40,330 nt of DNA from Gemmatimonadaceae bacterium (GTDB taxonomy: Bacteria; Gemmatimonadota; Gemmatimonadetes; Gemmatimonadales; Gemmatimonadaceae), in contig JACMLX010000056.1 in assembly GCA_014379355.1 (NCBI GenBank), positions 1 through 40,330 of the forward strand. The letters are read 5' to 3'. This document shows positions 8,915 through 19,900 of this stretch, piece by piece. The translations under genes and the position numbers were made by a program. The notes under the pieces were generated by a model, which was not told the DNA's origin, did no database searches, and worked only from the letters and a program-made list of their open reading frames with translations. Numbering within the stretch: position 1 is the stretch's first letter; every line of letters begins with the position of its first letter.

Positions 8915-10947
8915 GCGTCGTCCCTGGTGCTGGCGCGTGACAGGCGTTCGATGATCGCATCGAGCGCATCGTGTTGTGGTGCGGCCGTCTTGCGACGGCC
9001 CTTGGTGCCGCTCTTCGACTTCCCCTTCGCTTTCGACACAGGAGCTTCGACGCCAAGCCGCGGCATCGATTCCGTCACCAGGCGTTCGAGACGCTGATCG
9101 AGTGAGCGCGTCAGGACCGTGCGATCGAGATCCGCGAACGCAGCGCCGGGAACGCGTCCGACTCTCTCGGTGATCGGTGCGACCTTCACCGGCGTCTTCT
9201 GCAGCGTCTGCAGCACGGTGCCCGGATCACCGCGCAGCGTCGGCAATCCGAAGGCGCGCGCGAGCAGCGTGTTGCTGTCGCCGTCGAACGGCAGCGGACG
9301 ACCCGCGTCGACCAGCGCGCGCGGTCCGCCCAGGAATTGTGTTGGCGTCGCACTGACGGTTCGCATCATGGCGCGCGAGAGCTCCGTCGCCGCGTCGCCG
9401 CCGACACGTTTCGTCATCGTGTAGCCGGTGATCGCACTGAGGAACAGTGCGTTGTTCTGCCAGATCGTCGTGCGTCGCACCGTGACGTAGTGCAGCTGCC
9501 GCCAGCGCAGCAGCGCGGCGACCATGTTCGGGTTCGCGAGCGCGAGCAGCCGTCCGATCTCGAAGGCACTCGCCAGCGACAAGTCCTCGCGACCGTCGGG
9601 AATGACCACGCGAAGCTGATCGGCGGCATGCGCCAGTGGGATGCGCGCCGATGCTGAATCGTCGGTCGGATGCGGCACGAACGGCCCGCGGTACCAGGCG
9701 CGCACGCTGTCGCCCCGGCGAGTCTTCTGCGCGATGCCGACGTGCCCCGTATCGACGAGCTCCAGCGGCAACCGTCCTGCGTCACTCACTGGATCGCGCT
9801 TCGGCTTCGTGCCGAGCAGACCCGAGTCGAGGCCGCGCATCAGTGACTTGAACGTCGCGGTGCCGTTGCTGGTGAATTTCCAGCTCAGCAGCACCGGGAA
9901 TCGCAGCGTCGGGTCGAATCGCTCGAGCACGCCACCATGCAGCTTCTCGCTGGCGAACGCGCCGGCCACCTCGCTCTTCGCGATGCCCTTGCCGACGGCG
10001 CTCGCACTGAAGCTGCCCGACGTCTTCGTCTGCACCGGCGTCGCAACGTCGCGCTGCACATCGGCCAGCAGCCGCGTGTTCGGCGCCGGTGCGAACAGGC
10101 GCGCCGTGTTGCTCGTTTGCGCCGTCACGCCACCCATCAGGTGTTTGTCCATCGACGACGTCGAGAGCGCGACGTGCAGGTCGCGTCCCACGAATTCACT
10201 GATCAGCACCGGCGGTGGTGCCGTCGGCAGCAGGGTGTCCCACTGCTGTTCGAGATTCACCAGGCAGGCGGTGTATTTCACCGGGATCTCCACGCCATCA
10301 CTCCTGCCACTCACCGGCAACCGGTTCGCCACCACGACGCCGAGGAACCCATCGTCGTCGCCCATCATCAGCTCGGTGTCGTTGATGTCGACGTGGCGCG
10401 CGTGCGCGAGCAGGGGAACATCCTTCTGCGTCGGGAAGATCCTGTGCACCATCGACTGCCGGATCTCGAGGCAGTTGCCTATGTCCGCGTCGACGGCGCC
10501 GTTCAGTGTGATGCCGGCGGTGACAGTTTCAGCCGCCGGCACGTTCGGCAGCAGCGTCGCTTCACCTTCGGCAATCACCACCAGCGCCAGCCACGGCGTG
10601 TTCACCGGAATGGCAGGCAGCGCCGGCGTCGCGGGTCGGTTCACCAGTACGCGCTCCCACGGCAGTGTGCGACGCCGGATCACCACCTGCGGCAGGCGCG
10701 ACCCGTACGAACCTTCGCTCTCGGCCGGCGGAAACGTCGACAACACCTGATCCGGCGGCAGCACCAGTCGCGGTGACCGCACGCTGATGTGCACATCCAT
10801 CTCGTCCACCGGCTGCTGGGCAGCGGTGCGACCGTTCGCGGATACGGTCTGCGTGGCATTGAGGATGTAGTCGCCCGCGAACAGCATCGGCGGGATGTTC
10901 GGATAGAGCAGAAACTCGCCGTTGCCGGGTACCTGATCAGCGGGCAT
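8911..10947 (-). CDS. Conserved hypothetical protein with basic C-terminus (678 aa), operon gene 3
   Basis: ATG at 10947 starts 11 bp inside the end of the giant gene, and its TGA overlaps the next ATG by 4 bp. The N-terminal half has RLPQVVIRRRTLPWERVLV and NTPWLALVVIAEGEATLL, beta-strand-like blocks that I do not recognise as a named domain. The C-terminal half is more helical. The last ~45 residues are basic (KAKGKSKSGTKGRRKTA), then a short predicted helix and an acidic end. The basic tail parallels those on the giant protein and the propeller protein of the same operon. No signal peptide or membrane segment. Function unknown. Confidence 0.85.
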   Translation of the reverse strand: MPADQVPGNGEFLLYPNIPPMLFAGDYILNATQTVSANGRTAAQQPVDEMDVHISVRSPRLVLPPDQVLSTFPPAESEGSYGSRLPQVVIRRRTLPWERVLVNRPATPALPAIPVNTPWLALVVIAEGEATLLPNVPAAETVTAGITLNGAVDADIGNCLEIRQSMVHRIFPTQKDVPLLAHARHVDINDTELMMGDDDGFLGVVVANRLPVSGRSDGVEIPVKYTACLVNLEQQWDTLLPTAPPPVLISEFVGRDLHVALSTSSMDKHLMGGVTAQTSNTARLFAPAPNTRLLADVQRDVATPVQTKTSGSFSASAVGKGIAKSEVAGAFASEKLHGGVLERFDPTLRFPVLLSWKFTSNGTATFKSLMRGLDSGLLGTKPKRDPVSDAGRLPLELVDTGHVGIAQKTRRGDSVRAWYRGPFVPHPTDDSASARIPLAHAADQLRVVIPDGREDLSLASAFEIGRLLALANPNMVAALLRWRQLHYVTVRRTTIWQNNALFLSAITGYTMTKRVGGDAATELSRAMMRTVSATPTQFLGGPRALVDAGRPLPFDGDSNTLLARAFGLPTLRGDPGTVLQTLQKTPVKVAPITERVGRVPGAAFADLDRTVLTRSLDQRLERLVTESMPRLGVEAPVSKAKGKSKSGTKGRRKTAAPQHDALDAIIERLSRASTRDDA

Positions 10948-13900
10948 TGCGCGCGCCTCCGCGGGTTGTGGTTGTCTTCCTTGTCGAACGCTTCGTAGTG
11001 GCGACGGTACGCGTCGATGTGACCCGCTTCTTCGCCGCTGCCTTCTTCGCGGCGCGCTTTTTCGCGATCGCCTTGCGTGTGGATGTCTTCCGCGGCGCCG
11101 TCTTGCGTGCAGTCGTCTTTCGCGCCGACTTCTTCGCCGATGTCTTGCGCACGGCAGCCTTCTTGCGCGCGATTCCGACCGGCCCTGGCAACACCACCAC
11201 CGGCGGCGGCTCCCAGTTCACCGACACCGGCGCACCATCGGCCGCCAGCAACAGTCGACCGGCCACGGGCGCAATGCCCTTCATCGCGATCTTGCGCGCG
11301 AGTGTCTCCGAATCGACATCACCACCGAGCACACCCGCGAGGCGCCATTGTCCGCCGGGCTGCACGAACACCGACACATTGCCGGTCTTCGCCGGCTTCA
11401 CATCGTAGATCAGTGCCGTGCGATCGCCGACCATCACCACCCGCGGCTCGCGTACGTTGCCCTTGCGATCCGCTACACGCGTCGCGCCATCGAGCTCGAT
11501 GGTCACGTCATCCGGCGTCGGTGCCTCACTCCCGGCGAGGACTACCACGACGGTGCGCGCCGCATTCACGAACCGCGTCGTGATCGACGTCGCCTGCACG
11601 ATCAGGTCGGCCGCCGTCAGCCACGCCGGCGGCGCTTCCGTCACCACACCTTCCATCTTGAGCGCGCAGCCTGGACCGACCGCGACACGTGCATTCAGTC
11701 GCGCCATGCGTGAGCGTTCATGCCAGCCCGCGAGTCCATCCTTCACCGCCGTGTCACCGCCGGCATGCACACCGATGATCGCCGTGCTCGGCGGCACCAC
11801 GATCGATGCCCGCACCATCGCGTCGGCCAGCACCGTACCATCACTGGCCGTCATCGTCACGCGCGTCTGACCGGTGACGCTGAACATCGGACGATTCTGC
11901 GGGTCGACATCGCTCGACGCATCCACCGAGTGCAGCACCACCAGGTCGCCGGCGTGAATCGTGGATGCTGCCACCGCACCACGTCGCGCACCCAGCCGTG
12001 TCTTGCCCAGTCCACCGATCACGGGACCCAGGGCAAGCGCGTTGACGGTGCGACCGATCGACACGCTTCGCGCCGTGCCTGCCGCCGATGTGAACGGCAC
12101 CGCACCTGCCGCGATGATCGTTCCCGTGTCACTCACACCCGGCCGCGCCGTGCGTGTGAGCTGCACCGGCAGTTGCCGTGTGAGACGCGTGCGCACCGAA
12201 TCAATCGACGGTGCCGGACGCCGCTTCTGCGTGCCGTCACTCACCGTCGTCAACGCACCGCGTTCGATCACACCCGATCCACCGGCCAGCACCGCCGCCA
12301 GTTTCGGTGGACGAGGACCGACTGGTGTACGAGGCGGTGCCGTCGGCACCACGCTCGACGCACCGTCGGCTGCGTTCGTGCGCTTGAGACCATCGGCGAG
12401 TGTGCCGAAGATCGGTGGCGCGACACGATCACCGCGGAATGCTGCGGCGGCCACGGCACCCGGATTTCCGCGTGCAAGCAACCCTTCCGGCGGTGTGTCG
12501 GTGCGCGCCGTGAACAGTGTCGTCGACGCGGCGAGCATCGACGCCGCGACGGTCGTCGGAGTCGGGATCACCACTGCTCCCGCCGTGTTGAACAGCGCCA
12601 CACGCTGACCACCGCGAGCCTGCAACGGGAGCGCATCGCGCTCCACATCCACCTTGCGGAATGGAATCGGCGGAATCGGTGTGGTGAGGCCCACCTTTCG
12701 CAGATCGAAGCGCACCCGATTGAGTGCGAAGATCACGTCGCCATTCGGGATCGGCTTGACGGTCGTCGATCCCGGCTCGCCCCACACGCCGATCGGGAAC
12801 GCTTCCGTGTCGAACCCGATGCGCTCCACCTGCTGGTCGAGCACACTCGGCGTCGTGCCGACGACACCATCGCCACCCACACCACGCAGCGTGAGCTTCA
12901 GCTCCGACGTCATGTTGCCGTGACCCATCGGAGCCAGGCCGAGCTTCACCACTGCGCCATCAGGGCGCTTCGGCGTCAGCCCGGTCTGCGCGTTGCTCGG
13001 CCCGAGGATCACCTTCGTCACCGGGATCGTCGTCCCGATCGAGATCTGGAATTCGGCGAACACCTCGAACGGTCGTGCCGCGGAACCATCGGCCGACTCA
13101 CCCTTGTTCGCACCCGCCTTGCGCGTGAGTGTGCCGAGTCCCGTGATTGCCGACAGCGCCCGTGCACCACCACCTGCACCGTCCTCGAGATATTTCGTAA
13201 CGAACGGAGCCCATTCGATGTGGTCTCCTTTCCGCTCCGCATCGCTGCCGAACGGCACCGTCAGCGAGCAGGGCCCGACATGGAAACGCGCGCGACCGCC
13301 GAAATCCGGACCATGCACCATCAGTTCGGCGCCGGTGCTGATGCTGAAGCTGATCTCACCGAAGAAGGTGTCGATCGACACACCGGCGCTGATGCGCGCG
13401 TAGGCCTCCACCTCGAACCAGAACGGATCGAAGTACACGATGCCGTTGGCACCGAACTCGATGCGCGCCCAGGCCCAGCCGAAGTCCGCACTGACGACCA
13501 CCTCGATGCCGGCCATCAACGCTTCCGACGTCAGCGCGAAGTACGCGCCGCCCTTGATCACGATCGCGTCGCTCACCTGCCACATCAGGCCGACGCGTGG
13601 CACGTCCGGATATCCGTCGCGATGGAAGCGCGGATGATAGCCGCCGATCGTGAGCACGAACTGACCCTTGAGCGGACCCTTCCACCACACCACGAATGCG
13701 AAGCCGCCGGTCAGTCGGACTTCCGGATACAGCAGCCATGAATTCTCGGTCAGCTGCGCGCGGATACTGAAGATTCCCTCACGCGTCGAGAATCGCGCCA
13801 GCAGCGCGAGTTCGATCGAGATGAGTGCGACCTGTGGTCGCGGCAACGCCAGCCGCGCGAGACCGAGCAGGTTGATGTCCAGTCCATCCGACCCGAACGC

Positions 13901-16900
13901 CACGGCAACGACCGCGATACCATCGACCAGCGCGAAGCAGGTGAAGCTGATGCCGGCCGCGACCCAGAACTGATCCTTCTGCGGCTTGAAGTAGTCGTTC
14001 AGCTTGCGCAGCTCCGTCATCGGATCGCCGACCGATGCCGCGATGTCGAGCGCCTTGATGAACGGATAGTCGCCGAACTGCGACAGGTCATCCGGCACAC
14101 GCAGCTGGCGATTGATGCCGAGCCCCGCGCCGATGCCGGTGATGAAGAACGCCGGTGGCCCGCCGATCGGCCCGTTGATGGCGCCGAAGATGAAGAAGCT
14201 CGGATCGCCATCCAGCACTGCGTAGCCGCCGTACACCGTCAGACCATACGTGCCGAATCGACCGAGCAGCATGCCGAGGTAACCGCCGCTGGAATCCTTG
14301 AGCAAGCCACCGGCGAGAGTGACACCGGACAGGTCGGCGGAAATCGCGAGGCCGTTCAGGTCAGCCTTCCAGCTCGTCGCCTTGAACGCATCACCACCGT
14401 TCCACGTCAGCGACAGTTGATCGACGGCCGCCGTCATGCCGAAGATCGACACGCGTCCATCGAACAGCAGTTGCAGGCGTGTGATCGTGCCGCCGCTGCT
14501 GCGCGAATCGAAGCCGATCTGCTCCAGATAGAGCGGCCCGAGTTCACGCTGGATCACCAGCCACCACGGACCAGGTGGTGGACCCGCGCGCACCGACACG
14601 CCGATGTTGCCGCCCGCGCGTGCCTGTACCGCAACACCGGGACTGAAAGCGGGACGATTGTTCGCGCTGCCGCGACCCGCGTCGCTCAGAATGTTGCCGG
14701 CCACCGGATTGCCGCCGCCACCAGCCGGCGCGATCGCGAGACCCGCAAGTTCGAGCTGCACACCACCACCGACACCGACGGAATTCATTTCCGCGAACAC
14801 ATGCACTGCGATCGCATCGAGCTGGATCGGCCCGAGCTCGAGCAACGGTCCACCCGTCTTCGAGAATCGCAGGCCGACACCACCGATCGTGAAGCCCGGC
14901 GAGATCGCGAGCACCACATCGGTCGGCGTGACGGTGCCTTCGAGCACCGTGATCGTGATGCCAGCCGGCACCGGCGCACCTTCGATCCACGTCGGATCGG
15001 CCTCGATCTCGACTTTCGGATCACCGTTCGTGAGCGCGAGTTTGCCCGTGCCGCCGAGTGTCAGCGCGATGCCGAGTCGCTTCGCACTGCCGACACCCGG
15101 CTGCGCGACGAGCGAGATCTTCACCACGTTGTCGATCGTCACGCTGAGCGGCGTCGTGAGCGTGGCCAGGTTCCACGCCAGCCGCTTGAGGCGCGTGAAG
15201 AGCCGCTCGGGCTGCAGCAGGTCGTCGAACAGCGTGGTGTCGAGCGACGTCGCCGGCCCGACGGTCACGAACAACACCTTCTCGAGCCCCTGAATCGCCT
15301 GCGGTGGCAGCACCGGCAACAGCGTCGGCAGTGCGATGCCGCTCGCGATGCCTGCCGCGATGCTCAGCAATGCGATGGCGACGCGCGCCGGATCTTCCTC
15401 GGTGCCAGGCAGTGGACTGTAGGTCGCGACGAGCAGCTTCGGTGGCAGTTCGTTCAGTCCCCACCGCAACTCCACCGCCTTCGTGCCCGCATCGTTGAGC
15501 GCGAGGCCGAACGCCGCCATGCGTGTGATGCCGGCGGGTGTCACACCGGCGCGCACCGTCAACACCGGTCGCAACGTCACGCCGCCCACCAGCAACTGCG
15601 CCGGCCCGACTCGCACCGTGATGCCGACACCATCCGACGCCAGTCGCAGGTCGTCGATCGCGATGTTGCCGACTGCCGGCACCGCCAGTGATCCGGAGAA
15701 GCGCACCACCGGGGTCGTACCACCCGTGTCGAGCGACAGCGAGATCTGACGCAGACTGCCGAACTGCAACGTGATCACGCCACCAGTCGGACCGACGACG
15801 CGCACGACCGTTTCGGCAGGATCGAGTGCGCGCGCCAGTGTGCCCGCGCCGAGTCCAACCAGCTGCGGCAATCGCGCCAACAGTCGCGACGCCGGATCGG
15901 CTGCGAAGGTCGTGATGCGCGCCGACGTGAAGTTGTTCGCCTCACGCAGGTCGAGCGCGCCACCGAGATCGAATACCGCCTGCCCGACGTCCTTTGCCAG
16001 CGATGCGGCCACGTCGCTGCGCTTCGCCGCGATCGCATTCAGCACCGGCGGCAACACCGCGTCACCGACCGCGCTCAGCACACCACCGATGCCGGCACCC
16101 GCCGGATACAGCGGAAGCAGCGCCGCCGGCGCCGGTCGTACCAGCGACAGCTGCACGTTCGGCGAGACACTCAGTTGCAGCCCGGTGCCATCCACCATCA
16201 CCGCCGTCTCGAGCATCGGCTCGACACGACCGTCGTTCGAGATACGCAATCCACCAATCAGCCGCGTGCCGACCACCGCGCCACTCACATTCGCGCTCAA
16301 CGTCGCATCGACCGTCACCGCCAGTCGTCCACCGGCGCCGCTGTAATTCACGCTCAACACACCCGGCACGATCGGCCATCCCGCCGCCGCGCCGCGTGCC
16401 GGTGCGACCATCGGCACGAACGCATCCAACAGCCGCACTGCCCCACCCACCGGATCCGTTCGCCACGACTCGGCGCCCTTCAGCAGGAAACTCGCCGGAT
16501 CGTCGAACAGCGCGATCGGCAGCTTGATCAGTCGCTGGCCTTCAGCGTTCGCCGTCTTCAACAGGGCGAGTGCGTCGAGCGCCGAATCCATCGCATCACG
16601 CGCCGCCGGTTGCGCCGTCTCGCGCAAGGCATTCGCCAGCGCCTGCATCAGGAACGCCGGCACGACCGTGCTCGCGAATCCGCTGAACGCCGCCACATCC
16701 GGCGTCGGCAGCAGCGCCATCGTCCGTGTCGGCGTGTTGCCCGGCGCGCCCCACTCCACGGCCACAGTGTTCGACGTACCCGCACGACCCACCAGTCGAA
16801 CGCCGCCCGCGTTCGTGTCAAGCACACCGAGTGCAAACTCCGCCGTCGCGCGTCCATCGGCACTCAGCGATGCGCCAAGTGTGCACGGCGCCACACCACC

Positions 16901-19900
16901 GAGATTCGTCGCGACGTTGATGCCAAACGTCTTCGCTGCCACATCGAGATTGAGCGTCGCATCACCGACGGTCCACGACATCGCACTCGCCGATCCCGCC
17001 ATGCCGCTGACGAGTGTGCGCAACGCCGCCGCCAGGTCGGCCGCCCGCGCGCGGACACGATCCGCCACCAGCTGCGGCTCGAACAGCAGGCGATCGAGAC
17101 CCGCTGCATCGAGTCCGCCATCTCGCACCAGCCCGATCACATCCAGCAGCGTGCCCAGTTCCGGGCTCGCCACACGCAGTCGCGCGACGACTGCCGACAC
17201 GATCGCGCGCACTTCCGGCAGCGCCTGCGTCGCGAGTGACCCGTCGCCATCCGCGCGCACCACCCAGCGTTCGCGGAACGCACCCAGTCCCGTCGCTTCA
17301 TACAGCACCAACTCGCTGTCGCCCGGTGTGCCATCGAACGGGATCGTCACGTTCGCCGCCATCCACCGCACGTCGACATCACCCGGCTCAGGACTCGGGC
17401 CGCCGATCAGCCACCCGTCCGTCACACCGAGTTCGAGATGGATCGTCGCACCACGCGCGGTGCTGATGCGCACACCGTTCACATCGTCGCGCTCGAGCGC
17501 CGCGAGATCGAACGTCGCACCGAGGCCCATCCGGATCCCGCCGACACTCGCGGCCAGGACGGGCACATCGACGCCGACATGCAGCGCAGAACGCGGCACC
17601 GGGGCTTGCGCCGCCGCGCGCGCCGCCTCGAAGCGTGTCGCAATTCCGTCATCGATCACGGCACCGAGTCCGGCGCGCACCGTGTCGTCCTCAAGTGATC
17701 CGAACACGGCCTTGCACACCAACCCGCTGCGACGCGTCTCCGCCGCCACGCTCGGCATCGTGCCATCATCACGCGCGATCTCCAGCGCGCGAAACACCAC
17801 GTCGCGCATCACGTCCAGCGGCGTCGGTGTCGTCGCGCGCTGCATCGCCGGCAGCATCGGCGCATCAGTGCGCAGCAGTCGCTCCAGCACGCGCATCGCA
17901 TCCGCACTCAACCCGCTGCGGTATGCATTCACGCTTGGGCTGACCCACGGCGAGCCGATCGTGACGACTTCACTGATCTGCGTGACCGTGCTCGCCGCAC
18001 GCATCGCCGCCGCACCACACGCACCGTACGCCATCACCGTCACGGGCGCGGTGCGCGCCTGCAGCACACGCACGAGACGTTCGGTCATCTCCGTCACCGC
18101 ATCGTGATCCGGCCGCGCCGCGCGTGCCGCAGCAGGCGTCGGCAGCATCACGAACCATTCGCTCGTGCCGGCGGCAGTGATCGCACCTGTCGCCGTCGCA
18201 CCCGTCGCATCCACCGCGCGACCCGCCGGTCGATCGGTCCGCCACACCTCTTCACATCCGACATGCACGATCGTCGCCGGCATCGTCGCGAAGATCTGCC
18301 CCGCCAGCAACCCGCTCGCACCGGCAGTCAGCATGTCGTCGTACGACGAATCGGTGCGCGTCACCAGCGTCACACCGGTCGGCATCGTCGCCGGCACCAC
18401 CAGCACACCGTCGGTGTCGACGATGCGTGTGATGAGCTGTTCGAAACCAAGACCGAGCGAATCGCGACCGGTAAGCAGGTCGCGCACATCGGGCAGTTGC
18501 AATGCGGCCTGCTCGAGTCGCGACACGAGTGAATCGCCGTCTTCCGGCACACCCATCGCACGTCGCTGCGGCAGCGCCTTGCCGAAATCGATGCGCGGCG
18601 GGCACGGCGGAATCAGCCACGCCGCAATCGCCGGCGCACGCACTTCACCCGCAATCGGCGCACGGTACGGTGATCGCACACTGCCCGCGCCAAGCGCTTC
18701 GCTCAGCGTGCCAGCACTCAGCAGCCGCGCGAGAATTCCCATCCCTTCGCGCACGCGATCACAATCGAGCGTCAACTCGGCGAGCCACAGACGAATTGCG
18801 AGCGCCGGATCGCCGGCGACGAGCGTCGCGAGTGGCAGCTCCGGTCCGCTGCCCGTCCATCCGATCAGCGCGAACAATTCGTCGAGGACCGGAATCTGCG
18901 CCTGTGCGGCCAGCGACACGATCAGCGATTGTGCGTCAGGCCACAGCGTCGGCGGCAGCGTGAAGTTGCCGTTGATATCGCGCACCGGAATCGGCAGTGC
19001 GAAGTCCGTCACCGCGCGCGGCAGGTTGACCGTCGCGCGTGCCGCTGGTGCCTCGAGGTCGAGCAGGAAACCACCGCTCGGACTCCAACGCACCAGCGCG
19101 CGCAGCGCATCGGCCGTCAGTTGCAGGTCGCCGATGTCGAGTTCGAGTTTGCCGACCGCGCGCTTGAGCTCCACCGACGCGCTGATGTTGCCGACGAACG
19201 TGACCTGCACCGGCGTGAACGCGAGCCGCAGCAGCGAGCCGCGCAACGTCGTCGTGGCAATGCTGTCGCCGAGCACCGGTGTCGCGATGTCGAGCGCCGC
19301 GTCGACGACGAGTGCGTCACCGTCCTTCCACACCAGCAGGATCAGCGGCGCGACCAGCTCCACGCGCCACGGCACGGCGCGTGTGCCATTACCCGGCACA
19401 TTTGCAGCGGGCACCGATGCGACCAGCGATCGCAGCGCGCCGAGTACTTCTGCCATCGCCGCCGACGTCGACGTCAGGTCGCGCCAGTAGCGTGTCATCT
19501 CGGCCAGCGGATCGGCGAGCAGCGCGGTCGAGCTGACGGCTGTCACACCGGCCGGCGCACGAATGCCCAGCAGCTTGCCGATCAGAATACCTGCAGGTCC
19601 GAAGTTCGCCATCGCGGCGTCGAGCGCACCGGAGACGACCGTGTCCACCGCCGTCATGGCTGCCTGTGGCGACGACAGGTCGAGCATGTCGAACGTGCGA
19701 CCGAGCGTGGTCACGTTGTGCAGCGTGAGCGCGAATGCCGGACGACGATCGGCCTTCAGCACGAGACCTGTGCGCAATCCCCCGACCGATGGATTCCCCG
19801 CCAGCAGCGGCGCGCCTCCCGCCTGATTGCCGAACAACGCCTCGGCGCGCAGGTCGGGCACTGCGGTGATCGCACCCGTCGCGAGATCGGCGCGCAACAC

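Noticed and set aside
11720-13741. Long plus-strand frame of 673 codons opposite the giant gene
   Set aside because: Its translation is dominated by Arg, His, Thr and Asp without hydrophobic cores, the usual shadow of a GC-rich gene on the other strand.
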